A stretch of 64,000 nucleotides of DNA from contig CAYOAL010000036.1 in NCBI GenBank assembly GCA_964401935.1, forward strand, positions 1-64,000, written 5' to 3'. The notes under the pieces are model-generated. The model saw only the letters and a program-made list of their open reading frames with translations. It made no database searches and was not told the DNA's origin. Below, piece after piece: positions 1-10,400 of this stretch (positions are counted from its first letter, which is position 1; the number at the start of each line of letters is the position of its first letter). This DNA comes from JAPYTK01 sp964401935. Its GTDB lineage: Bacteria; Myxococcota_A; Polyangia; Polyangiales; Polyangiaceae. Position numbers and translations under genes: made by a program.

Positions 1-75
1 CCGACCCGCGCGCCGCCGACCCTCTAGCGATCTCGGTGGAGCTGGTGCTCGCGAGGAGGCGGGCGTGCGCGCGGA

Positions 76-118
76 TTGACAGTTCGTCTATATTAATGAT
101 AGATACACAATTATCAAT
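76..118 (+). promoter_or_regulatory. promoter/operator region of the TetR operon
   Basis: This AT-rich patch in very GC-rich DNA ends directly at the TetR start codon. It holds a consensus -35 hexamer TTGACA (76-81). An inverted repeat TCTAT (87-91) / ATAGA (99-103) sits inside a looser outer repeat TGACAGTT (77-84) / AATTATCA (109-116). TetR proteins commonly bind such repeats over their own promoter, so autorepression is a reasonable inference. No clear -10 box is seen and the leader would be very short. Confidence 0.5.
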
Positions 119-766
119 ATGGGCTCACCGTCGAGACGCGGCTACGACAACCGCTTGCGAGAGAAGCGGGCGGAGGCGACGAGAGGCCAGATCCTCGACG
201 CGGTGTGCGAGGAGCTCTCGGACGGAACGCTCACCGAGCTGTCGGTGGCCCGGATCGCGACGCGGGCCGGGGTGTCGGAGCCCACGGTGTACCGCCACTT
301 CCCGAACCGCGAGGCGATGTTCGACGCGCTCGAGGCGCACGTGCGCGCGAAGCTCGACGTACCCGAGCTCCCGGCCGACCCCGACGCGTTGGCGCCGTTC
401 GTGGAGCGTCTGTTCGCGGCCTTCGACGCCGAGCGGGAGCTCGTACGTGGGCTGATGGTGGCGCGGCTCGGCACGGAGTGGAACGCGGCGCAGCGCCGAA
501 AGCGCACCGAGCGTCTCTCGCCGGCCTTCGAGCGCATCGGCGAGGGGCTCGCCGAGTCGGACGCACGCGCGGCGCTCGCGGTGCTCCGCTATCTCCAGAG
601 CGCCCGCGCGTGGAAGGCGTTCGCCGACGAGTTCGGCATGGAGGGTCGAGACGCGGGCGCTGCCTGCGCTTGGGCGACGCGCGTGTTGCTCGCCGAGGTC
701 GCGCGTATGAAGGCGAAGCAAAGCGCAGCCAGGGCCAAGGCCTCTCTGCGGCGGAAGTCGAAGTGA
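119..766 (+). CDS. TetR/AcrR family transcriptional regulator
   Basis: A 215-residue DNA-binding repressor. Residues 22-71 form the N-terminal TetR helix-turn-helix; the recognition region GVSEPTVYRHF (51-61) is typical of the family. The rest is the usual all-helical ligand and dimer domain and gives no hint of ligand. ATG at 119 follows the AT-rich operator-like palindrome directly. The stop codon overlaps the GTG of the methyltransferase (GTGA), so the two are translationally coupled. It probably controls its own operon (methyltransferase and PEP-utilising enzyme) in response to a small molecule; that role is inferred from context. Confidence 0.9.
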   Translation: MGSPSRRGYDNRLREKRAEATRGQILDAVCEELSDGTLTELSVARIATRAGVSEPTVYRHFPNREAMFDALEAHVRAKLDVPELPADPDALAPFVERLFAAFDAERELVRGLMVARLGTEWNAAQRRKRTERLSPAFERIGEGLAESDARAALAVLRYLQSARAWKAFADEFGMEGRDAGAACAWATRVLLAEVARMKAKQSAARAKASLRRKSK

Positions 767-1815
767 CGGGCCACGACGCGATGGACGGCGAGTTGAGCCA
801 GCCTCTCGAGGACCCTTGGCTCGAAGAGCCGGCGCACGCGTCGGTCGCTCGCCAAGACGCGCCGGATCTGCGGCTCCTCGACACTCCGGTGGGGACCGCC
901 GCCGCGCTGCGAGCGGCGCTGGAGACGGGGCTCGTCTCGTTGCTGGTCGCGCGCCCTCTAGGCGCGGAGGCGCTGGCCCGCGAGCTCGGTCTCGACGCGC
1001 GGGCGACGGCGCTCGTGCTCGAGGTGCTCGCGTCGGCGGGCTACGCGGCGCGGACGGCCGGGCACTACGCTGCCACCCCCACCCTCGCGCTGTTCGCGAG
1101 CATGGCGACGATGGGTGGAGCGTTTCTGCTCTGGGACCAAACCACCGCGTTCCTCCAAACCGGCGCGAGCGTCCAGCTGCCGAGGGGCAGCGGCGCGGGC
1201 GAGCGGGAGGCGAGCTACGCGAGAGCCGTGGAGCTGCTCCGAGGCCTGTTCACGAGCCCGGCTCGCGAGCTCGCCGCGGGCCTGGCCCTCGAGCCAGGGG
1301 CAGCCATCCTCGATGTGGGCTGTGGCTCTGGGATCTGGAGCCTCTCGCTCTTGGAGCGGCATCCGGACGCTCGCGTCACCGGCCTCGACTTTCCACAGGT
1401 GGTGGAGCACTTTCGCGGTGTCGCCGAGCGCTGCGGGCTGCGGGATCGCGTCGACGTGTTGGCGGGCGACATGCACGAGGTGCCGCTCCCCGCGGGCGCG
1501 TTCGACGTGATCTTGCTCGCCAACGTCGCGCACCTCGAGCCCGAGGTGCGTCTCGGGCCGCTCTTCGCCCGCCTGGCCGCGGCGTTGCGTCCCGAGGGGG
1601 AGCTCGTCATCGTCGACGCGATCGTCGACACGCCGAGCAGCGCCAACGCCCGCGCGGTGTATGCCCTTCACTTGGCGCTGCGGGTGGCCGATGGCGTCGT
1701 TCATGCGCCGGGGCGGCTCCAGGCAGCGCTCCGCTCTGCGGGGCTCTCGCGCACGAAGGTGATGGAGCTCTCGCCTCACGCGGGTGCGTTGGGGGCGCTG
1801 CGAGCGAGTCGATGA
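763..1815 (+). CDS. SAM-dependent methyltransferase, O-methyltransferase type
   Basis: 350 residues from GTG 763, chosen because GGAAG lies 5 nt upstream and the codon overlaps the TetR stop; ATG 781 is an alternative. Residues about 38-115 look like the winged-helix dimerisation domain of small-molecule O-methyltransferases (TPVGTAAALRAALETGL onwards). The SAM site is ILDVGCGSG (182-190), followed by an acidic residue in TGLDFPQV. This two-domain plan is typical of enzymes methylating secondary metabolites (acetylserotonin or polyketide O-methyltransferase type). The stop overlaps a possible ATG, and the next gene starts 20 nt on. The substrate is unknown. Confidence 0.85.
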   Translation: MTGHDAMDGELSQPLEDPWLEEPAHASVARQDAPDLRLLDTPVGTAAALRAALETGLVSLLVARPLGAEALARELGLDARATALVLEVLASAGYAARTAGHYAATPTLALFASMATMGGAFLLWDQTTAFLQTGASVQLPRGSGAGEREASYARAVELLRGLFTSPARELAAGLALEPGAAILDVGCGSGIWSLSLLERHPDARVTGLDFPQVVEHFRGVAERCGLRDRVDVLAGDMHEVPLPAGAFDVILLANVAHLEPEVRLGPLFARLAAALRPEGELVIVDAIVDTPSSANARAVYALHLALRVADGVVHAPGRLQAALRSAGLSRTKVMELSPHAGALGALRASR

Positions 1816-1835
1816 CGTTTCGAGGAGGTAGCTTG

Positions 1836-4379
1836 ATGCAGTTCGAACCACCGGGGCCTGGGCGCTGGCGTCGTGACGAGTCGCGGCTGACCGGAGCCGC
1901 CACCCGCTACATGATCGAGATGCTGCGCGAGCCGATGAAGCGCGGCTTTCGCGACGGCTGGAAGCGCTATGGCGTGCCGCTCTCGAAGACGGAGATCGAG
2001 GTCGTGGCCGGGCGTCTCTACATGCGCGTTCGCCCCATCGGTGCGCCCGACGAGCCTCGAGGCACGCCGCCGCGCTTGTTGTTCAAGCTCCTCTTCATGC
2101 TCCACCCCGAGCTCCGGCGTCGCAAGAAGCGGGCGGCGCTGGTGTTCGAGGAGAAGCTCTGGCGCGAGGACACGAAGCGGTGGCAGGACGAGCTCTTGCC
2201 GCGGTTCCGCGAGCACAACCTCGCCTTGCAAGCGGTACAACCCCAGGCGCTCGACGACGCCGAGCTCTCTCTCCACCTCGGCGAGGTGGAGCGTGCGTTC
2301 GCGGAGGGGATTCACCAGCACCTCCTTCACGCCCCGGCCTACATGATCCCGACCGGGGAGCTGCTGGTGTACGCGTCTCGCTGGACGAACAAGAGCGTGG
2401 CCGAGTGCGCGGCGTCGCTCACGGGCAGCTCGCCCGCGTCGGCGGAGACCGTGGCGCTCCTCGATCGGATCCGCGACGCGCTGGCAGCGGACGCGGCGGC
2501 CCGCGCCCACCTCTGTTCGAGCGAGCCCGCTGCGGAGCGTCTCCAGCAGCTCCGCGAACGGGGAGGCGACGTGGCCCGAGCGTTCGACACCTACCTCGAC
2601 GAGCACGGACACCGCATCGTGACCGGCTTCGATCTGAGCGACCACGTGCTGCTCGAGCTGCCCGACCTCGTGCTCACCACGGTGGCCGCGCACGCGAACA
2701 AGAGCGGCGACGCAGCGGTGGGCTTCGAGGACCCCATCCGCGCTCACGTTCCCAAGGAGCATCGTGGGCACTACGACGACTTGCTCGAGGAAGCGCGCAC
2801 GGTGTGCGGCTTGCGCGATCACGACGTCGGGGTGGGGTGGCTGTGGCGTCAGGGCCTCCTGCGACGAGCGCTGCTCGCGGCCGCAGCGCGCCTCTCGGAG
2901 CGAGGTGCGCTCCACGACGCGGTGGATGTGTTCGAGGCCACCCCCGCCGAGCTGTCGGAGCTCCTCGGTGGTGGGGGACCCTCTGCCGACGTGCTCCGCC
3001 GCCGCACCGAGGAGCGGGCGATGCTCGACGGGCTCGATCCGCCGCTCACCCTCGGCGACGACGAGCCACCTCCGCCCGACGAGTACTTCCCGGCGCCCAT
3101 CGCCCGGATGCAGCGGGCGGTGATGTGTTACCTCGCTCACTTCGACAGCGACGCGGCGCCGCTCCCCGAGGTGGAGCACGGCGCGCTCGGGGGGCACGCG
3201 GTGAGCGGGGGCGTCTACGAGGGGCGCGCGCGCGTCGTGTTGGGGCCGCAGGACTTTTCGCGCATCGAGCCGGGAGACGTGCTCGTGGCTCGCACGACAT
3301 CACCGGCCTACAACGTGCTCCTGCCGCTCCTCGGTGCGGTCGTCACCGATCGCGGAGGTTGCCTCAGCCACGCGGCGATCGTGGCCCGCGAGTACCGGAT
3401 CCCAGGGGTTGTGGGCTGTGGTGACGCGACCTCGTCGATCCGCGACGGGAGCATCGTGCGCGTCGATGGTGAGCGGGGCACGGTGCGCGTGTTGCGCCAC
3501 GGCGACACGCTGGACGCGGCGGCGAGCGTCCCGGTGAACGTCGCGGTGCGGGCGCCTCGGCCACGGCCCGGCGGGCGCTGCGTGGCGTTGATCAGCGCCG
3601 ACGAGGTCGGTCGCTTCGGGGGCAAGGCGGCCGGGCTCGGGGCGAGCTTGCGCGAAGGGCTGCCGGTGCCCGACGGCCTCGCGCTCGACGTCGCCTTCAC
3701 CGAGTCGGTGGCGGCTGGCGACCCCGAAGCGCTCGCCAGGTTGGGCGAGGCGCTCGCGGCCCTGGAGGGGCCGTTCGCGGTGCGCTCGTCGGCGGTCGGC
3801 GAGGACGGGGGCGCCACGAGCTTCGCCGGGCAACACCTCACCGTGCTCGGCGTGCGCGCGCTCGAGGACGCGGTCGACGCCGTCGCTCGCGTCTGGGCGT
3901 CGGGGAGGAGCGAGGCGGCGCTGGCCTACCGACGGCGGATGGGCGTCGACGGCGAGCCGGAGGTGGCGGTGGTGCTCCAGCGCATGGTCGAGCCGACGGC
4001 GGCGGGCGTCTTGTTCACGCGCAATCCCATGACGGCCGCCGACGAGCGCGTCATCGAAGCGACCTGGGGGCTCGGCGAGGCGGTGGTGGCGGGGCTGGTG
4101 ACCCCCGATCACTTTCGGTTGCTGCGCTCCGGGGAGGTGCTCGAGCGGCGCGCGGGCGAGAAGGATGTGGCGATCCGCCGCGCCCCGGGCGGCGGCACCC
4201 GCGAGGAGCCGGTCGATCCCAGCGACGTTCATCGCCTGTGCCTCGACGACGCGCACCTCGTGGCGCTGAGCGAGCTGGCGGCCCGCTGCGAGTTGGTGTT
4301 CGGGGGCCCTCAAGACCTCGAGTGGGCGCGCATTGGCGATCGACTGGTGCTGTTGCAGAGTCGCGCAGTCACCACCTGA
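1836..4379 (+). CDS. PEP-utilising phosphotransferase (PEP synthase/rifampin phosphotransferase-like) with permuted domain order
   Basis: 847 residues. ATG 1836 is preceded by GAGGAGGT (1822-1829) at ideal spacing. Residues 1 to about 430 are a mainly helical region resembling the substrate domain of rifampin phosphotransferase-like proteins. Residues about 450-545 are the swivelling phosphohistidine domain (GGCLSHAAIVAREY, phosphorylatable His about 512). Residues about 594-847 are the ATP-binding PEP/pyruvate-dikinase N domain (GGKAAGLGASL, FAVRSSAVGEDG, GVLFTRNPM, WGLGEAVVAGLVTP, LLQSRAVT). Listeria-type Rph and PEP synthase place the ATP domain first, so this enzyme looks circularly permuted. 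It probably phosphorylates a small molecule using ATP. The operon with TetR and a methyltransferase suggests metabolite tailoring or resistance; substrate unknown. Confidence 0.85.
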   Translation: MQFEPPGPGRWRRDESRLTGAATRYMIEMLREPMKRGFRDGWKRYGVPLSKTEIEVVAGRLYMRVRPIGAPDEPRGTPPRLLFKLLFMLHPELRRRKKRAALVFEEKLWREDTKRWQDELLPRFREHNLALQAVQPQALDDAELSLHLGEVERAFAEGIHQHLLHAPAYMIPTGELLVYASRWTNKSVAECAASLTGSSPASAETVALLDRIRDALAADAAARAHLCSSEPAAERLQQLRERGGDVARAFDTYLDEHGHRIVTGFDLSDHVLLELPDLVLTTVAAHANKSGDAAVGFEDPIRAHVPKEHRGHYDDLLEEARTVCGLRDHDVGVGWLWRQGLLRRALLAAAARLSERGALHDAVDVFEATPAELSELLGGGGPSADVLRRRTEERAMLDGLDPPLTLGDDEPPPPDEYFPAPIARMQRAVMCYLAHFDSDAAPLPEVEHGALGGHAVSGGVYEGRARVVLGPQDFSRIEPGDVLVARTTSPAYNVLLPLLGAVVTDRGGCLSHAAIVAREYRIPGVVGCGDATSSIRDGSIVRVDGERGTVRVLRHGDTLDAAASVPVNVAVRAPRPRPGGRCVALISADEVGRFGGKAAGLGASLREGLPVPDGLALDVAFTESVAAGDPEALARLGEALAALEGPFAVRSSAVGEDGGATSFAGQHLTVLGVRALEDAVDAVARVWASGRSEAALAYRRRMGVDGEPEVAVVLQRMVEPTAAGVLFTRNPMTAADERVIEATWGLGEAVVAGLVTPDHFRLLRSGEVLERRAGEKDVAIRRAPGGGTREEPVDPSDVHRLCLDDAHLVALSELAARCELVFGGPQDLEWARIGDRLVLLQSRAVTT

Positions 4380-4453
4380 GCGCTGCCCCAGCCCTGTTGG
4401 GTCGAGACCGAGCTACGCATCCATCCGCATGGGCGCGTCGAGGGTGTGGGCGC

Positions 4454-5185
4454 TCAGTCGAGCGTGATCCAGGTCTGGAGGGCTCGGCCGAGGCAGGCGC
4501 CGTCGCCGGCTCGAAACACGGCGGTGCCGGCGCGGAGCTTGCGTCCGTCGCGGCCGAGGGGCCAACCGACCACGACGTACCGCTCGCCCACGCGGAGGGG
4601 CTCGAGGAGCTCGGCGTGCATGCGACCGAGGACGGCCTTCTCTCCCGGCTCGGTCACCGCGAAGTAGCCCGGGCAGTCGAGCGCGGCCCAAGCGATGGGC
4701 GTGCGCACGAGCTCGCCGATGGCCGTCGAGGCAGACGGCGCGAAAGGGGCAGCGACGTTCTCGTCGTCGCGTCGCCGGCCGGCGAAGATCCGCAGGCCGT
4801 CGCCCTCGGCCCGCGCCGGTCCGCAGGTGAAGCAGGTGGGGAAGACGTGCTGCTCGAAGCCCGCGTAGCGCGAGGACATCTCCTCTGCGAGCTCCCACGA
4901 TGGGGGCGTCGGGAGCTCGAGCTCGAGGGGCTTGTGGATCGCGACGAGCACGTCTCGCTCGCCGTCTCGCAGCCGCAGTTGCTCACCGCTCTCATCCCGC
5001 GTCACCGTGAGGGGCGTGTCGAGCGGAGGTGGCTGACGAAGGGTCACCTCGACGGCGCCCTCGAGTCTCTCCGCGAGCATGCCCGCGCTGTAGCCGCCGT
5101 TGCCGCTCGTGGGTGGGCCCGAGAAGCGGCTCGCGATCGTCACGGTCGACGCGCCCTCCGCGCTCATGCTGTTCGTGCTGCTCAT
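4454..5185 (-). CDS. hotdog-fold (thioesterase-superfamily-like) protein
   Basis: 243 residues from ATG 5185; ATG 5167 is an alternative. The N-terminal half reads like an acyl-CoA thioesterase hotdog (SGNGGYSAGMLAERL, then RQPPPLDTPLTV). A conserved-looking CFTCGPAR motif follows, and the second half (WAALDCPGYFAV, VLGRMHAELLEPL) looks like a second hotdog repeat. This pattern recurs in uncharacterised bacterial proteins related to thioesterases; catalysis is not shown. It converges with the PEP-utilising gene across 74 nt. Confidence 0.6.
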   Translation of the reverse strand: MSSTNSMSAEGASTVTIASRFSGPPTSGNGGYSAGMLAERLEGAVEVTLRQPPPLDTPLTVTRDESGEQLRLRDGERDVLVAIHKPLELELPTPPSWELAEEMSSRYAGFEQHVFPTCFTCGPARAEGDGLRIFAGRRRDDENVAAPFAPSASTAIGELVRTPIAWAALDCPGYFAVTEPGEKAVLGRMHAELLEPLRVGERYVVVGWPLGRDGRKLRAGTAVFRAGDGACLGRALQTWITLD

Positions 5186-5262
5186 TCGGTTCGTCTGGTC
5201 CTGCTGGCGTGCTGGTCGTCGTGGTCGTCGCTGTTCGTGCTGTTCGGCTGCTCCCGTGACGC

Positions 5263-6108
5263 TCAGGGCGCGGGGGGCTGGCACTCCTTTGCGTGGAGCT
5301 TCCAGGCCGACTCGGCGGCGTCGTCGGCGAGGTTCGGCGTGAGGTGGCGGAGGGACGCGAGGTAGAGGGACCGCGCGTCGGTGCAGTGGCCGTCCCTGGC
5401 TGCGCAGGTGGAGGCGCGGCTCAGACCGGCCGCGGCGAGGTGGTTGCCTGTGCCCTCGGTGCCCTGAGCGAGCTTCTTCAAGGCGCGGCCGTGCTCGACG
5501 CAGGCGCTCGCGTCGCCCTGCTGATCGGCGACCCCGATCTTCTGCACGAGCTCCATCGTGGCGTCGGGGAGGGGCTTGGCGCTGCCGCCGGCGGGTGGAC
5601 ACTCTTGCTTGGCCATCATCGTCACCTCGTCCTCGATGGTGGCGTCGTCCGCGACGGTGGGCTTGTGGGCTCGATACCAGGCTCGGCGGGCCTCGCGATA
5701 GTGGGCCTTACCGTCCTCGCACCGATCGGCCCGCATCTCGCAGCGGGCGCGGAGCTCGAGGCGGCGCGCCTTGCTGGCGGGATCCGTGGCGTCGGCCCGA
5801 TCGAGCTCGCCGAGGCAACCGACGCCATCGTGCAGCATCAGCTTCTGGGAGGCCTGCGCCTCCATCGAGAAAGCCTTCGCGCGCGCCGTGATGTCGCCGA
5901 CCCCCCCCGCGTCGCCCTCGGGGGTGGCGGGGGGCGCGCCAGGCGGGGGATCCCCCGCCGAGGTGGGCTCGCCGCTCGCAGCCGTGCCACGGTGCGTCCC
6001 GGCCGGGGGCTGCCCGTCGCGGCGCGACGCGTCGTCGGTGGGAGCGGCGCCGGCGCAGGTCGAGGTGGCGAGGGCGAGGCCCACGAGCGAGGCAACGGAG
6101 CGGGTCAT
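5263..6108 (-). CDS. secreted or lipid-anchored protein, function unknown
   Basis: 281 residues. The N terminus is a signal peptide ending near ATSTCAGAAP; the Cys could be lipidated, but the lipobox is imperfect. Residues about 25-70 are a Pro/Gly/Ala-rich disordered linker. The rest is helical with evenly spaced Cys residues (GVGCLGELDRA, RCEMRADRCEDGKAHY, CAARDGHCTDARSLY), resembling degenerate TPR-type repeats that track counts or lengths. No catalytic motif is visible. ATG 6108 is the only start that gives a signal peptide. It is divergent from the expansin gene. Confidence 0.6.
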   Translation of the reverse strand: MTRSVASLVGLALATSTCAGAAPTDDASRRDGQPPAGTHRGTAASGEPTSAGDPPPGAPPATPEGDAGGVGDITARAKAFSMEAQASQKLMLHDGVGCLGELDRADATDPASKARRLELRARCEMRADRCEDGKAHYREARRAWYRAHKPTVADDATIEDEVTMMAKQECPPAGGSAKPLPDATMELVQKIGVADQQGDASACVEHGRALKKLAQGTEGTGNHLAAAGLSRASTCAARDGHCTDARSLYLASLRHLTPNLADDAAESAWKLHAKECQPPAP

Positions 6109-6237
6109 GCCGCGCCATGATACGCCGCCGAGCGCGAGGACGCCTTCCTTCGCGCCTCCCCGCCCCAAGACCGAGTCGCACAGGACCGCGTCGCGCGCCA
6201 CGTTGCGCGCGTGGAGAGGGGATGATGGGATGGTGGC

Positions 6238-7035
6238 ATGCGGTGGCTGCTGGTTCCTCGCGCGTCGATCCTCGTGTTCGCGATCGGCCTCGGCTGTGGC
6301 AGCGGAGACGGCGGTGGGGCGGCCTCGGGCGCCGGCGGCAGCAGCGGCACCGGCACGTCGTCGTCCACCGCGAGCAGCAGCGGGCCGACGAGCACGGGAG
6401 CCGGCGCTGGCGTGGGGGTGAGCTGCGGCGAGCCGGCGCTCACCGAGGGAGAGGCGACCTACTACGACTTCGCCGACGGCTCGGGGAACTGCAGCTTTCC
6501 GCCCACGCCCGACGACCTGATGGTGGCAGCGATGAACGACACCGACTACGCCGGCTCGGCGGCCTGCGGGGCGTGCGTGCGTGTCGATGGACCGAACGGC
6601 TCGGTCGACGTTCGGATCGTCGATCGGTGCCCGGAGTGTCCTGCCGGCGACATCGATCTGAGCCCGGAGGCGTTCGAAAAGATCGCGCCGCTCTCGGCCG
6701 GTCGGGTGCCGATCACGTGGCGCTACGGCGAATGTCCCATCGACTCGCCGGTGGTGTTCCACTTCAAGGAGGGGAGCAACCCGTGGTGGACGGCGGTGCA
6801 GCTGCGCAACCATCGCCACGCGATCGCGGCGCTCGCTTACCGCGACGACGAAGGCCAGTGGGTAGAGGTGCCGCGGCTCGCTTACAACTACTTCGTCGAG
6901 GCGGCGGGGATGGGGCCCGGGCCCTACGCGCTTCGCGTGCGAGACACGCTCGGGAGCGAGCTCGTCGAGGAAGGCGTCGCCTTCGTGGAGGGGGGAGAGG
7001 TGCCAGGCACGGCGCAGTTCCCGCCGTGCGAGTGA
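6238..7035 (+). CDS. bacterial expansin-like lipoprotein
   Basis: 265 residues. A lipoprotein signal ends at GLGC (residue 20) and a Gly/Ser/Thr-rich linker runs to about residue 58. The expansin module follows. Domain 1 is a double-psi beta barrel with ATYYDF, ACGACVRVDGPNGS and VDRCPECPAGDIDLSPEAF, which keeps the Asp-containing segment typical of Bacillus EXLX1. Domain 2 carries EGSNPWWTAVQLRNHRH and YNYFVEAAGMGPGPYALRVRD. Expansins loosen cellulose or peptidoglycan networks without hydrolysis. Lipid anchoring suggests surface display. Added Cys pairs in domain 1 resemble plant-type expansins. Confidence 0.9.
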   Translation: MRWLLVPRASILVFAIGLGCGSGDGGGAASGAGGSSGTGTSSSTASSSGPTSTGAGAGVGVSCGEPALTEGEATYYDFADGSGNCSFPPTPDDLMVAAMNDTDYAGSAACGACVRVDGPNGSVDVRIVDRCPECPAGDIDLSPEAFEKIAPLSAGRVPITWRYGECPIDSPVVFHFKEGSNPWWTAVQLRNHRHAIAALAYRDDEGQWVEVPRLAYNYFVEAAGMGPGPYALRVRDTLGSELVEEGVAFVEGGEVPGTAQFPPCE

Positions 7036-7096
7036 GCGTTGGTGCTCCTCCCTTCCGGTTCGTCACGAGCTCCCATGAGACGGCGAGCGCGCGCGC

Positions 7097-7675
7097 TCAA
7101 GCCTGTCCGATGGAGCGCATCGACATCACGTGGCTCGGCGTGAGCCCGAGCAGCGCGAAGGCCTGCTCCCAGCGCTTCTCCGGGGCCACGTCGAAGATGA
7201 TGCTCTCGTCGAGCGGCACCGGCAGCCACGCCCCGCGCGCGATCTCCCCCTCGAGCTGGCTCGGCGCCCAGCCGGAGTAACCGAGCAGCACGAGCCGCTT
7301 CTTGATGTCGAAGGTGCCCATCGCCACCGCCTGCGCCACGTCGTCGAACACCTCGCGTGAAGAGCTGATGCGGAGCCGCTTGCCCACCTCGATGATGCCG
7401 TCGCCGCCGCGGAGAGACGGGTCGTCGATGACCACCCAACCCGACTGAGGCTGCACCGGTCCGCCCATCCACACGTCGGCGTCGTTCTCGCCGCTCTCTT
7501 CGTAGCCCGCCTGGATGAGGAGCTCGCCGAGGCTGAGCGGGGCCTGCCGGTTGACGACGAAGCCGAGCGCGCCGTCCTCGTTGTGGACCGCGAGCAACAC
7601 CACCGTGCGATCGAAGTTGGGATCCCCGAGGGGAGGCGACGCGATCAGGAATCCGGGCGCCAAGCTCTGGTTCAT
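7097..7675 (-). CDS. YqgE/AlgH family protein
   Basis: 192 residues. The start ATG 7675 follows a strong ribosome site (GGAGGAGGAA on the minus strand). The family signatures are clear: APGFLIASPPLGDPNFDRTVV at the N terminus, GALGFVVNR, VWMGGPVQP, and the C-terminal GYSGWAPSQLEGEIARGAWL. The family is widespread in bacteria and of uncertain biochemical role; AlgH was linked to alginate regulation in Pseudomonas. Length matches the family (about 185-195). It is divergent from the helicase gene, with GGTGCCCCTCG direct repeats in the spacer. Confidence 0.92.
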   Translation of the reverse strand: MNQSLAPGFLIASPPLGDPNFDRTVVLLAVHNEDGALGFVVNRQAPLSLGELLIQAGYEESGENDADVWMGGPVQPQSGWVVIDDPSLRGGDGIIEVGKRLRISSSREVFDDVAQAVAMGTFDIKKRLVLLGYSGWAPSQLEGEIARGAWLPVPLDESIIFDVAPEKRWEQAFALLGLTPSHVMSMRSIGQA

Positions 7676-7840
7676 CTGCGTTCCTCCTCCTGGCTCGTCT
7701 CGGGTGCCCCTCGTTGGGGTGCCCCTCGGGTGCCTCTGCGTCGAGACCGACGATCTCGCGCGCTCCGAGAAGTGTCGCATTGCACACCGGGAGCGCAATA
7801 GAAAACCCCGAGCCGTCGACGGATGGTAGAAGGAGGCGCC

Positions 7841-9191
<1,351 letters not shown>

Positions 9192-9205
<14 letters not shown>

Positions 9206-10400
9206 GCTGTTGCGGGTGCGGCAGAGCGGCGACCGCATCACACCCCGCTACGTCGTCGACGCCGCCGCGGCGCGCGTGCTGCCGGCGGCGGAGCGCATGG
9301 TGGCCATCGTCTCGGCTGCGGTGGGAGAGCGGCGCGAGCGCATCGACGAGGCGCTCGACGCGATCGGAGCGCGGCCTTCGGATCGGGTGGTGGTTCAAGG
9401 GCTGCGCAAGCTGTTGCTCGACCGCTGCGACTTCAGCTGCTCGGAGGGGACGGAGCCGGAGGTGGTGCGCCGCGAGACGTTCGAGCGGGCGGCGCGGGCG
9501 CGCCGTGCGCTCGCGCCACGAGAGCCTTTCGACCGAGGGGCGGTGCTCGCAGAGGTGGCGGCTGCCCTCGGCGCCGAGCCGGCCTTCGTGGAGGCGCGCC
9601 TGTTCGCCGATCTGCGCCAGCACGAGGTGTTGCGCGCGGTGCGCCCCATCACCGCGGCGGCGCTCCTCGAGCGCTACAACGTGGCCCTCGCGCAAGGGGT
9701 GCTCCTCCGGGCCACCCGCGTGCTCCTCGCCCTCGACGGTGAGGAGCCGGGGCGGGTGCGGCAGTTGTTTCGCGCGGCGCGCTTTCACGGGCTGTTGCAT
9801 CGCGTCACCGACGCTGGCGAGGGTCGCTACGTGATCGAGGTGGACGGTCCGTTCAGCCTCTTCAGCGCCGTCCAGAAGTATGGTTTGAAACTAGCGCTGT
9901 TTTTGACGGCGGTGCTGCGTTGTCAAAGGTGGCGTCTGCGGGCCGACGTGGTGTGGGGGCAGCGGAAGACGCCGATGGTGTTCGAGCTCGGCCCCGAGGA
10001 GGGCCTCGTGCCGCACGACGCGCGCATCGCCGGTGTCGCCCCCGAGGTCGCGAAGCTCGTGGAGGGGTTCCGTGCCCTCGACTCGCCCTGGGACGTCGAG
10101 CACAACGACGAGATCATCGCGCTGCCCGGCGAAGCGGTGTGCGCGCCGGACCTTCGCTTCACACATCGCGAGACGGGGGAGGTGGTGTTCCTCGAGGCGT
10201 TCGGGTTCTGGAGCCGCAAGGCGGTGTGGCAGCGGGTGGAGACGATCGGGCGCGGCTTTCCGGCCCGCATCATCCTCGCCGTGGGCAAGCAGCTGCGCGT
10301 GAGCGAGGAGGTGTTGGGCGAGGACGAGGCGGGCGAGCTCTACGTCTACGGCAACTCCATGCGTCCGAAGACGATCCTCGAGCGCCTCGAGGCGCCCTGA
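9192..10400 (+). CDS. DUF790 (Bax1-like) nuclease, partner of the XPB helicase
   Basis: 402 residues from GTG 9192, inside the 3' end of the helicase gene. Features of DUF790: the N-terminal LLRVRQSGDRITPRYV, the central DGPFSLFSAVQKYGLKLALFL, and a C-terminal nuclease-like core APDLRFTH (Asp320) with VFLEAFGFWS (Glu335), reading like a PD-(D/E)xK site. Archaeal Bax1 is the DUF790 protein that binds XPB and cuts DNA bubbles in a nucleotide-excision-repair-like reaction. Gene overlap and order (XPB then Bax1) support the same pairing here. Biochemical activity in bacteria is inference. Confidence 0.82.

Noticed and set aside
1..118. Partial gene at the left edge
   Set aside because: No frame shows recognisable protein sequence before the TetR operator.
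816..1835. Long upstream extension of the PEP-utilising frame
   Set aside because: The frame overlaps the methyltransferase and reads as Arg/Gly/Ala-rich shadow sequence; the strong ribosome site places the start at 1836.
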